From: Sphagnum compactum
Lineage: Eukaryota; Bryophyta; Sphagnopsida; Sphagnales
Assembly (NCBI GenBank): GCA_965153455.1
Contig: OZ234496.1
Span: 19,894,304-19,958,303, forward strand
Reading direction: 5' to 3'
Length of the DNA stretch: 64,000 bases
The translations under genes and the position numbers were made by a program. Below are positions 38,900 to 50,700 of the stretch, in pieces. The number at the start of each line of letters is the position of its first letter. The stretch's first letter is position 1. The notes under the pieces were generated by a model. The model was not told the DNA's origin. It did no database searches and worked only from the letters and a program-made list of their open reading frames with translations.

Positions 38900-39345
38900 G
38901 ATATGAAATGGCACATAACTTGTGCCTTTTCATTTCCAAATAAGTGGGTAGGGGAAGGGAGGTAGGTAGTTATTTTCACACATAACTTGAATATGAAGTG
39001 GTTCATATAACTTGTGCCTTTTCATATACCAATAAGTGGGTAGGGGAAGGGATAGAAATAGGTAAGTTCTTTTTGCATATATCATTTGAACATGAAATGG
39101 TTAATAAGTTGTGGCTTTTGATATCCAAATAGGTGGGTAAGGGAAGGGAGGTAGGTAGTTATCTTCATATAGATAACTTGAATATAAAATGGCACATAAC
39201 TTGTGTCTTTTCATATTCGAATATGTGGGTAGGGGAAGGGAAGTAGTTAGTTATTTCACATACATAACTTGAATATGAAATGGCACATACCTTGTGCCTT
39301 TTCATATCCAAAGAGGTGGGTGGGTTGGCAAAAAGAGGTAGGTGG
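38900..39345. repeat. Minisatellite, ~93-bp unit, about five copies (right)
   Basis: Inverted counterpart of the array at 17145-17585. Each unit carries CTTGTGCCTTTTCATAT, AATA(A/G)GTGGGTAGGGGAAGG and GAAATGGCACATAAC. Copy number and order match the left array. Confidence 0.85.
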
Positions 39346-39358
39346 AAAGGCCTCGAGC

Positions 39359-39368
39359 CTATAAATAT
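39359..39368 (+). promoter_or_regulatory. TATA-like box in right 4.1-kb repeat
   Basis: CTATAAATAT immediately after the minisatellite, conserved with 17111-17120 on the opposite strand. Read as a possible element promoter directing transcription toward 42705. Confidence 0.4.
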
Positions 39369-42300
39369 TGTTTTTTCTATGATACACATTCATATTTATT
39401 CATTAACAACAAATTTTCTTAAAACTTGGAACACAAAGAGCAAGTTCAATCTTTTGGGAATCACAAGTTCTTGAATGCAACATCACAAGACATTAGTACC
39501 ATTAAAGACCAAAAGTTTCATTTGTCACTATGAATCATATTGCTACTAAGAAAAACTATTTGAGCCAAAGAAAATAATTCAAAGGATGAAAACATTTTCC
39601 TTTTGAATGTGTGATGTTGTAAAACATCAAATGACTAGAAATTTCTTTTTTACAACTTGTGGAAATTGTTGAAGAAACAAATTTGATTAGTAGTGATTGG
39701 TTATGGAATAGCTTGTTACTTTAGTCTTCTTTTTATCTTTTTATCTTTTGAATCTTTGAATAGGTCTTCATGCTTGAATTGGACATGGACTTGAATAGAT
39801 TTTCAGTAGATTTTCAACTCTAGTAACTTACAACCTCACATTGAAATTTGAACACAAATCACTCCCACACACCTTTTGTCATATTTGCATGTGCATAATG
39901 ATGAAAGAGTCAAGTTTCAAATTCAGCAAACCTATCCTTCCTTTCATATTATCATCTTACCAAAACAAAAATTTCAAGAACAATTTGACCTCTTTCAACA
40001 TCATCGAAGCAACAAGCTTCTTGACATGTTATACCAAAAAAAACTTGTTATACAACACATTCCATCTTGATTTTCCATGTGTGGAAGTCATGACTAGAAA
40101 GCTTCTTGATCCAAACATTAAAAGATGATAGCATGATCATATAGAAACTCAATTGTTCAATTGAATTATACATAAGATCCTATTTCATTTGCCATTCATG
40201 CACATAAGCTTTTCAAGAAAATTCAATCATTTTTTATTTCATAAGCTTGGATAGCATGTTGAAATCTTGCAAAGCATGAAAATAATAACAAGACATAAAA
40301 AATAAGGATAGAAACCATAGACCATATGGCAAGCTATCCACCTAGTCTAGGGTCCACACAAGTTGCTTCAAACTTGTGGCCATTATTGAACTCTTATAAT
40401 AATCCGAATAAAATCCCAGCAATTACAAATATTGTCAAGTGTGCAATTGTCAATCTCCAAAATATCACCCCCATAAAATTTTGTGACATCATATTCATGT
40501 ACAAGCATCACTATGATGACAATATATCAATTGCATGCCAACACTACATATCATAAAATTGTAAACAAATAATAACAACATAATTATAATAACTATATTA
40601 TAAGAATAATAACACAAAATATTTTCTATCTTGCAAACCATCAAATTGTCAACAAGTTGACAAAGTATATACATAATGTAATATGTATAATATGACCACA
40701 TTGACATAGTTGTGAATGCCTAATTCAAGTGATGTGTATTGATTGATTTTGTAGTTCATATTGTAGGTCACAAACAAAGAGGGTTCAATTGAGCCCTTCA
40801 CATGAAGGCCACAAACAAAGTCTTTAACCATTGATCACAAACCAGAGCTTTAATTAAATACCCACAACTATAGTTACAGTTCAAGTTATAGTTGTAGTTA
40901 TAATTAAAGTTTTGGTCTGTTATTTACTTGGTCCGACCAATAAATTAATCAATAACCCAACAAATTGGAAAATTTGATGTCATGACATAAATGTAAACTT
41001 GTCTGTTTTCAAATTTCACTCACTATAGTTATATCATTTTATAATCTCACATGTATTTTATTTTATCAATACATTGAATTCTATATTCTTTTATATCAAT
41101 TATTTTTTAAATTACTTAAAATATTTAAATAAAAATGAAAATAATTTGTGATATAAATTAAAAAATTTAAATTTGATTTCAAATGTAAAGACATTTTAAA
41201 TGTGCTAAATTAAACCATACATTCTTGAATATGATGTCTTAAAATGAAATTAATTTCACTTTTCCTTAAGCTCATAATTACATGCAATTTGGTAACATTT
41301 TTGTTTCCAATTCAAAAAATACGTTAATTCAAAATATTTACTTTCAAAACTTTTGTTGAAGTTAGCTGGAAAAAGGCATTGTGGTTATTCAGGAGCTAAT
41401 TTAACCTCCAACAATGGTTGGAGGTATGGCGGGAGGCATCATTCAAACAAAGATTTGCTTTGATTCAAAAGCATGTACACATACCTACCACAAACTATGC
41501 ATGCAACAAAATTGTACCAAAATTAAAACCACAAAAATGGGTTGGAGGGTGAGACAAAATTGTGGGAAATAATCCTCCTACACTACAAGAAGGCTAGTTT
41601 GGAAAATAATTTCGGCATGCCAACTTGATGTTTTTGTTTTGAAATCAATAAGATACAAGGGTTCGAAGTCCTTTGCAAAATACTTAGTTGAAAGGTCTAG
41701 TTTAAAGCCATAATGTAGAACATACTATTAAAGCTTTAGACCATGCTATAAACTTTCCCCATGATTATATTGTGGACCTTTGAAAGGAATGGAAAACTGG
41801 ATGTAACATTTATTAAAAAACAATTCCCTAAGTGAGTACTCTAAGGAAGTTAATAATTTCAAATTGACATGATGCAACATTTGTACTCTATTATTGTCCC
41901 ATTGGTGTCATGAAAAAACATTGGATTGTCAATTAATCTTTCATGCGCAAACTAATTCAATTTATCAAGTTTGATTGCTTATGAAAATTTGATTGTGGTC
42001 ACGCATTTAATTTATTGGCCACTCACACATGTGCATGGAAGTTCATAAGAATTAAAATGTAACATTTGCAATAAAATAATTATTCAACATCTTCGAAAAG
42101 ACAAACAAGTGAAGTGAATGTCAAAATCACAAATGACAATTGAAGTTGGAAATAACATCCTAAAAGAGATGCTTTCATTTGTTAGGGACTTAAATGTATT
42201 AATTCATAAAATGAAAAAGGAAAGAGAAATATAAAGAAATAAGAATGAGAATATTTCCAAAAGTTTAGTACATTTCAATCTACCTTAAAATTAGTTTGGA

Positions 42301-42705
42301 ATTTAGGTAGGAAAAATAAAAAAGAATCAGCAAAAAATAATTACTAAATCTTCTTGTATGTATTCTAAGGTCAATTTTAAAGTGGCGAGAAACTTATTTT
42401 AAAAACATGGTAACAACTAGAAATTTTATATGGACCATGATATGTGACACCAAATTATGATAAGTTAGATGCATATATTTTCTTTCAGCGGAAAATTGAA
42501 ATACTTTATGATTATAAAATGCTTTAATCTATGTGGGTGGGAATTGGTTGCACAATGAATTGTGATAGAGGTCTAATACATCCTAGGCCTATGTTTAAGG
42601 GTTTCGAGTATCTGCCTTAAAAGATGATTTTTTGTTAGAACAAGTACTAAATTATTGGGGGAAAAGCTAAAATTTGTATTGCAAAATAGATAAGTGTTTC
42701 TAGTT

Positions 42706-42880
42706 TGTCATATGTTTACCATGGGTTAACACATACAAAATGATAAGGTGAACATTTTCTCTTATTAATTGGTAGGCATAGATTTAATACAATTCCACTT
42801 TTATCTTCAATAGTACATAATTTGTTGTTTTCATTCATTCAATTACTATACATTCTACTCACTCAGTTTTCCTTTTATAA
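42706..42880 (-). mobile_element. Fragment of the hAT family seen at 3870-4060
   Basis: On the - strand this matches 3870-4060: AATTGAATGAATG, a TATTGAAG block, ATGCCTACCAATTAATAAGA, GAGAAAA and TGTTAACCCATGG. The coding part (equivalent to YLLTHGKHM) is cut off by the junction with the 4.1-kb repeat, suggesting the repeat inserted into, or recombined with, a hAT copy. Confidence 0.65.
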
Positions 42881-43674
42881 TTCTTCCATTCCCCTTATTT
42901 CCAAAATTCTGAATCATTCTCAATAAGCAAAATGTTCAATTATAAAATAGTTAGTGGGAGTGTAAGAGACATCCAAATCAGGTGCTTTGATAGTGAGTGA
43001 TGTTTTTTTTGTCAGCTGTTGGCTCATTTTGGCCTGTATTTGGTATTTCAAATCCAGAAAATTTTCAAATTCTAAAACATATATATTTTAACTCTTTATA
43101 TATATTCCAAATAGCTTTCACTTCTCCCTAATGTTTTTTTACTTGGGAATCACAGTTTTAAGATAGGACTATATCTTGCCAGCTTTAGAGGAAGCACATA
43201 TGTGCCAGCTCTTTGAGAACCAAAGGAAGTCTTGGAAGTACCAATTCCAACACAGAATACACTGCCCAGACTGCACATCAGTAAGTGTGAACATCTGATT
43301 ATTGTTCCAGTTTCCCAAAGAGATCTTCAGCAAAAATCTACAAACCAAACTTTTTACAACCATGGTTGTTTCCATGTTGCAATAGACAATAACCATGGAA
43401 ACAACCAACAACTCAAATGTCAACTACCAAGTGTTTTAGATTACAGAACAGAATGCAAGAGGCTTACATCATGCCAAGAGTATTTTCAATGAAACTAAAG
43501 ATCATGCCAGAGTTCAGGTGGCCACCTTTCAGCATGCTTTGGATTTGATCATAAGAAGATGATCCACATCACAAGGCACTAGGGCCAGCACCTAAAAAAA
43601 TTAACCTAGTAGCAAGAAACAAAAATCAGCTAAAAGAAGCATTCACTAGTGGATCATTTTTCCCCTTTCTCTAA
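42881..43674. other. Downstream region of the H2A gene
   Basis: Probably 3' untranslated and flanking DNA of H2A on the - strand. Contains a 14-bp perfect hairpin at 43363-43407 (TGGTTGTTTCCATG / CATGGAAACAACCA, 17-nt loop), about 270 bp past the stop. Frames at 43169-43492 on both strands overlap this and have no motif. Confidence 0.45.
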
Positions 43675-44267
43675 TTACTTCTCCCCTTTGCTTGCCTTCT
43701 CAGGCTTCTCAGCTTTCTCAGGCTTGCCACCTGCAGACTTGTTAGGCAGAAGCACTGAGTGAATGTTTGGAAGCACACCTCCATGTGCAATTGTTACGCC
43801 TGCCAAAAGCTTTCCCAGCTCCTCATCATTCCTTATTGCCAACTGAATATGGCGAGGAATGATCCTACTCTTCTTGTTGTCTCGGCTTGCATTTCCAGCA
43901 AGCTCAAGCACCTGAATAAAAGAAACCAAAGACAACTCCACTCTAAAACCACTCCACAAGATCTGAAACAAACCTATTTCACCAAGACCTAATACCAATA
44001 ATCTGGATGACCAGCGACCTGAAGCAAGCTCCCCTACCAAAAGATTGTGAAACAAGCAGAGAAGCATCATACGAAAATGATGAAAGCTACCTCTGCTGCT
44101 AGGTACTCCAAAACAGCCGCCAGGTAGACAGGAGCTCCGGCTCCCACTCGCTGCGCATAACGCCCATTCTTCAAGTAACGAGCCAATCTGCCCACAGGAA
44201 ACTGAAGCCCAGCCCTTGTAGACTTGGACACCGCTTTCTTCTTCGCCTTCGCACCTCGTCCCGACAT
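43675..44267 (-). CDS. Histone H2A, two exons, 137 aa
   Basis: Core histone that pairs with H2B in the nucleosome. Exon 1 is 44091-44267 (59 codons, [11 protein letters not shown] to LEYLAAE) and exon 2 is 43675-43911 (VLELAGN to the stop). The 179-bp phase-0 intron (43912-44090) has a GTAGCT donor and TTATTCAG acceptor, at the position usual for plant H2A genes. The complete histone fold is present: AGLQFPVGR, the acidic-patch [11 protein letters not shown] and [17 protein letters not shown], and HGGVLPNIH. The C-tail ends [15 protein letters not shown]. It lacks the SQ-E-phi motif of H2A.X and the SPKK motif of H2A.W, so it is a canonical replication-type H2A. An in-frame ATG seven codons upstream (44286-44288) is rejected because MSGRG is the conserved start. 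A decayed intronless relative is at 19043-19420. Confidence 0.97.
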
Positions 44268-44393
44268 TTTTCGCTTGCGAAAACGCAAATCCTCAAAACA
44301 GAATGAAACAGAAAAGCAAGAGACAAGGCTAATAGCTAAGATACGCCAGAAGAATGAGAATACAGGAGAAGGAACTCGAGAGTGCTGCGCCGG

Positions 44394-44715
44394 ATTGGTT
44401 GAGTAGAAATAGCACGATGGAATCCTGTGAAGACCACTGGAGCCAGAGACGCTGCTTTGTAGTGCGTCGTCTCATTCGCGTTTGCGCGGGTTTGTTTTCG
44501 CGCGGGTTTGTGCCAAATGGACCTTCCCCCGGGTCCCTATACCTGCGCGCGCTCTGATTGGAGAAGACTGAAAGTAGCCAATTAACGGGCTCCAATTCGA
44601 AGACGGGGAGCGACGCCCTATTTAATAGGTACCTACGTAGGGGTTTCAGGGTCCCGCCGAGCGGCCAGCCCAGTTCAGTCCGCTGCTATTGGTGGGATAC
44701 TTCTTCACGCGGATC
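44394..44715 (-). promoter_or_regulatory. Histone-type promoter: octamer, CCAAT boxes, TATA-like, E2F-like site
   Basis: Upstream of H2A on the - strand. The plant histone octamer CGCGGATC lies at 44708-44715 (in + orientation), a CCAAT (ATTGG on +) at 44688-44692, and a TATA-like TATTAAATA at 44619-44627. Further CCAATs are at 44557-44561 and 44394-44398. TTTTCGCGCGGG at 44495-44506 fits the E2F consensus TTTSGCGC and is repeated imperfectly as TTTGCGCGGG at 44481-44490. The set is what S-phase-regulated plant histone genes carry. If the TATA is used, the leader is about 320 nt and the E2F-like site lies within it. Confidence 0.6.
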
Positions 44716-44720
44716 GAGCC

Positions 44721-47700
44721 TGGGAGTAGGGGCTAGCTGAGCCGTCCAATAATTAGATTGGTTTCTACTTCAACAGGAGCCGTCGATTTTCGTGTGAGTG
44801 TCACAGATTGCTGCTGCAGAGCAATGAGAAGAACCACAGCAACTAACCAGACGGATGAAAAGAGGCAACCAACCGGACAGATAAACAGGAAAGCCGGAAC
44901 TGGGTTTCGATGGATGAATCGTGCGACGGATGAAGGTTCCACTCCAATCCAAATATTGCGGGTTTCCTTTAGTGGATGATATAAATGACTATTTAACTAG
45001 ATGACTAATTAACTAGATGTAGTCTGTTCAAGTTTGGTCATTTTGGAAAACCAAAAACTAAAGTAAAACATGAAGCCTTTTAGAAAATAAAATTGAATGG
45101 ACACAAGAATAATCTGGGTTGAAAATTTGCCCTTATGGATCACACATATGGAAAGCTATGCATTTTTTAATTGCCTTCAAATTTAAATTAGTTTACTCAA
45201 TAAATTAAATTAAATTACATTACATTATATTTGAGTTAATTACATTAAATTCATTTTTATGTGCCGAATTTAAATGTTAAATATCCATACGTTAAAATGT
45301 ATCCAATGCTTAATTTGTTTTCATTAACCCTATTATTTTAAGTGGGTTACAAATATTTCAAAAAATCTATATCAAGGGTTTTTTTTTTTCAAAAAACATT
45401 TACATAAAAAAACTCGGCAAATTTTCCAAAACATTAGAAAAATTAGTTGATTTTTACACTTTTAAAAATTCCAGAAATTTCCTAATACTTTTTGTTGAAA
45501 AAACGACCAAATCTTTTTTAATAAAAATTGATCGATATAGCTTTAATCCAAGTGGTGTATTTTGAAATATTTCAAGTTGTGGGCCCCTACACCAACTAAT
45601 ACATGTAAAGCATATATACCCACCCAATAAGCAACATTGCAATACATCATGCAAAGCTCAACATTCGCATTTTAGAATTCTAAAATATCAAAAATCCTTA
45701 GTGATTTTTAAAGAAAATCCTAATTGGGATTATTAGTCCTAAACTTGAATTAGAGCAAAAAAATAATTCAATGCAACAATGACAATGTTTTCAACCTTTC
45801 TACAAGTAACAAAAGAATGCTATAATATGTTAGTTCATATAACAAATTCAGCAATCTCTTGCATCTTCAAGTCCTTCTAAATTTCAGCCCTTTTACCAAG
45901 TACTCTTGTCTTGAAATAACCCATAAAACATGAACTAATTAACACAAAAACACCAATTCCATGAAACTTTCTAAAATGCAAAAAAGATAATAAATTAATG
46001 TTTTTCTCATTTACCATTGTAATTTGGTCCTAACCCAAAACAATGGTCGTTGCATCCTTGTCATTGTGCATAAAAAAGACATAAAAATTTGCAATTAGAA
46101 CTCTATTAGGGTATGATATAGATGTGAATGGATGAAAAATGCATTTATTATTTATAGATGTGATCACCTTGAGTAATCCTTCTTGAAGTAAGCTTTAGAC
46201 ACCCAAAAATAAAATAAAATAAAATGTATGATACTATTAACGTAAATAACATTTGCATTCATTAAATATTTTAAAATTACATCAACATTCATTAATAAAA
46301 AAATTTACAATTTCAATAAAAAATCACCTATATGAAATGGACATGGAAATTTAATTGTTTAGTTGGATGTTCCTACCAAAGATTTTTTTATAAAAAACAC
46401 AAGAAAAAGAATATGGCATATACACTCAATTGGAGATTTGCATTTAACAACATTATGTGACCTTTTGTCAAATAAACCAATTTGCTTTTACACAAGGATT
46501 ACCTTGTTGCTTTTGAATGGCATAATAAATGATAAGGAGAAACATCTTCCATTAGGCGTACTACATGAAATACAACAAAAATCATAATTGAAAATAAGTT
46601 TTTTCCTTCCACACATGAGCACTTACACTTTTCCAAATCAATAATTTGGCATTCTTAAGCCAAAAAAATTCAAACAACAAACATCCACAATAGGAAGTAC
46701 CTAGTTGAAATGTCTATATAGAAGAAAAGACCATTGAAATGAAACTTTGCATGGAAGATAATAATTTTCATAATTAATGAACCCACACAAATGGAAGGAA
46801 ATAATATTTCTCCACCTTTTTATCTTGAAAACCATTTTCGTGATATGAAAATGTTATCATTCTATATGGGCACATTAATGAACATACTAAATTATTAATA
46901 ATATTCGATTTTAAGCACATTGGAACTTGGGTTTGATTAATGCCAATATGGGTGACCAACCTATTTTAGTACTATCATCATATGAAGCCTAAATTTGACA
47001 TGAATGTTTTTTTTTAAAAAATTTAAATTTGTGTGTGTGTGAAGGGAAAGGCCTTTAGTTTAACCATCATATACATCCCATTTCAATAGGAAGCTATTTA
47101 TATCATAGTTAAAAAAAACTTTTTCAACTATATATTATGTTATATTTTATATATTTACTTTTCACAACAAAATAATAATAATAAATGTTTAAACTTGTTT
47201 TCATACTATTAATTAATGAATTTGGCCCAACTTTAAGACCTTTCCTCTCAAGTAAGATCATAATTCATATGTAAAGACATGCATCAATTTTAGTAATGTA
47301 GTGGAAGGCCAATTTTTCTCCTCTTTGAAGGGTTTGAAAAACTTAATGCATGTTTATGTTGGCATTTCATTTTTTAGACTGCTAGCTTTTCCTATTAAAT
47401 TTTTTTCCCCATCACACCATGTTGGTATCCATTACATATTACAAGAACAAATTAGAAATAAAAATAAATGTAGGTTTTTGCACTCATTATTAAGTCCAAG
47501 GGCTTTACTAGAATTTGGCCCACTCTCAGCTTTGCCTTGTGCCCTTGTTTTGGAAAAACCTGTGACCTTGGGCTTTACCCTACACATAATATTATAATTC
47601 ATGCATCATAACTCCAACATTTGGTGCAATTGGTTGGTCATTGAATATCACATGGGACCCCATAACCTTCTTACCATAATTGGACTCTTTTAAAGATTAA

Positions 47701-50700
47701 GAGTTGTGAATATAAACTTTTATGACATTCAAACTTGTGTTGCTTTTAACATATTAAAATTATGAAAGATTTATTATACATGTATGTAACATTATAACAA
47801 GGTGAAGATCCAAATGCAACATTTGTAACACATGTATTTCACTTTGGATGGCCCTAAATCCAAGATGTTGTAAAATCTTTTAAGGATCATTTTAGATGTT
47901 AGCAAAAGTTGGTGTGATTAAAAAGGTTTTCATTTTGTGATATCAATTAAACTTTTGGGAATAAGATGTCAAAAACTTAACAATGTTGTTAGATGGAGAT
48001 TTCAGCTCTCTCAAAATCATCATTCCATGTAGTGGTTTTATTTTGTACAAAATTTCATCAAACTGTGACCATACAAAGGTTTTTTTTTTTTTTTAAATTT
48101 CCTAACAAAGCAAGTTTTTAAATTGATTAGATTTAAAGCATTTGCTCCTGTAAATTGCTAAACAATAACATGATAATAATGTTTTTACTATCCTACTTGT
48201 CATGCAACCAAATTTGGCTAAATCTTCTTGTGGATGGTTGCTTAGTGTGGCTACATCACAAAAAGTGAAAAATAACCTAATTCTATATAAGACATTGGTT
48301 TTTGGTGCAAGATTTTACCAATGCAAAAAATGAAAATAGAATATTTTGTCATGATATTTCCATTTTTTCTTTAAGAAGTTTGTCAAATTTCAAAAAAAAC
48401 GTTGAAAAACTTTCGCCACATTTCAACTCTGATGTTTAGTAGCATTTTTATGACTTGTCCAAATAACTTTTAAAAACTAGTTATTAAAAATGCCAAAAAG
48501 GGGGCATTAAATGGAATACGTGCTGCCGTTTAATGTTAAATCCCTTTTTGGATGCTATCCAAGGACATAAAATCAGAAAATGGGAGAAAATACACTTGAC
48601 AATGCACTTCAAATTGGAATTCACATGAGATTTAATTCTTAAACGTTCATAAGCTAAATCTAGATTATCTTGGAGCTTAAAATCAAGGGGTGAAAAAATT
48701 GGAAATGCTTTTCAAATACTTTCTCAATTGCATGGGATTTCCTAAGAGTTCCAAGATGATTTATTGATCCAAAAATTTACACATGGATTGGTGAAATTTT
48801 GATTTAGTAAGTTCTTGAATTGGGAGTCCAATTAGTGAAACTAAGTGCTCACACTTGGGAATGCACTAATAAAGGTGGTCACAATCACAAGTGGGTAGTA
48901 ATGGGTTCAATTGAAAATTCATTTATGATCTATCTCAAGAGTTCAAGCATTTAAGATCACCTTGGCTTCCATTTCAAGTTGTTGCCCATTTTCAAAATTC
49001 TTACATTTGCATTAATCTATCAAAATTACATGGTTTCATTTTCATTGAATAAAATTTTAAACCAAATTTTGATTTGATTGTTACAATTGTCATATTACGA
49101 TGCATGCATGACTATCATGACTATGTCAAAGTCCTTTATTGATTGACCAATTGTTGGGGGTAACATTTGCCCACTCTTGAAGGAACTCAATATGGTGTTG
49201 CTATTGTGTTTTTTTAATTGGATTTTAATTGGAATTCCTACCAAAGAATTTGAATGTCTAAACCTGAATATAATAATCAATTTTGTAATCTCATTCATGG
49301 ATGAATAAATTGGGCCATGTTTTACAATAAAGTTCCAAATACTAGTAAAATAGGTGCAAAAAAGGATTTTGACTTTTAAGGGCAAATGTCTTGCACCTTT
49401 GTTGGCCTAAAATTAACACAACCATTTGACAGATCATGTTCCACATTTATATGCACATGGGTTGGAAACCTTTCATGTTTTCTTTGACCTTTGTAAGTTT
49501 TCAACATTTATAAATTTATTAATTTATTTGAAAATGTTTTATGGTCAACAAGTTTGGTCAATGCAATTAGGGTTAATCTTCCAAATGGTCTAGTTAGCCT
49601 TAGAACACCAACCTTAATATGGTTTTTTGTTTTTGTTAACCCATATAAAACCATGTTTCAAACCGCATAATATGTTGGTTTTTTTCATCCACATAGATGA
49701 AAGTGTAATATGATGGTAACCAATGTGTTAAAATGTGCTTTTTGATTATTTCCAATGCTTGATCAACATTTGGAATTTAATCCTTACAATGCATAGGTGT
49801 AAGAAATTGTATTTTTTAAACTAGAAAAATTGTCAAAAAGTGAAATTTAAAATGTTAAAATGTTAAAACCTAGTGATATTTAGAGGCTTTCAATTGCCAA
49901 AGTTTGAGAGATTTTTTTTTTAATTGCTAGATTTCTATACATTGTTCAAATAGGTATCCAAAAATATAGTCAAACATTGAATTATTTTATTATCAAATTT
50001 CAATTACAACCAAATTTGGCTAAATCTTCCTATGATTAATCACCACTTGGACTAGATCACAAAATTTACAAAAGAAACATTATTTAAAAATTATGCCTCC
50101 AAGTTTTCAATTCAAGCTTTTGTAATTTATTAGATATCAACCCTTCTTGGGATAGTGTTTATAAAAGTTTTGTTTCTAAGAAATTTTATGTGCCCACTAT
50201 TTCAATGTTACTTACCCAAATGGTGGAGTTTCTATTCTTTAAATGTTTTTAAAACCAATCATCACAATGTGATGCTCATTATTTTAACTAGTACCTAAAA
50301 TAAAAAGATAGATTGTGATCACAATGTTTTTATTCATATTGGCAATGGGCTCAAAATGGGTCGGATTTCCAACTTTTTAACTATTAGGAAACAATTGGTT
50401 TGAAATCAAAGTGGCCCAAAAAGTGAAAGTTTGAGAATTATAAAAAAATTTGCTCCCTACATTTGACCATATTGATCCCTCAGAATTGAAACCTTTTTAC
50501 ATGATTATTTGATAGTGAAGCCAATGAATAGGATTACAAAACCAATTGTTGGATTCAAAGTTTACACAATATAAAATTGTTACAAATTCTAACATAAATC
50601 ATGCACATGATGATAAAATGACAATAGCTAGGTTGACCTCATTTGGCACTTGTCATTTGGGACCAGCCAAGTGTTACTATTCAAAGTTGAAGGAAGTTTT

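Larger units (their letters stand above)
38555..42705 (+). mobile_element. 4.1-kb dispersed repeat, right copy (inverted relative to 13788-17929)
   Basis: Full-length inverted partner of 13788-17929, with the same internal order: C-run (38704-38714), minisatellite (38900-39345), CTATAAATAT (39359-39368), then AT-rich DNA with no long conserved ORF. The 76-codon frame at 40326-40556 corresponds to 15930-16226 (-) with substitutions and an extra codon. It ends GTTTCTAGTT, directly abutting a fragment of the hAT family on its right. Its start abuts a telo-box and hairpin downstream of a gene. The two copies differ by many substitutions, so they are not recent. Confidence 0.85.

Noticed and set aside
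43675-44070. 131-codon frame running into the H2A intron
   Set aside because: Its first ~53 codons are intron; the H2A alignment and the TTATTCAG acceptor place the exon start at 43911.
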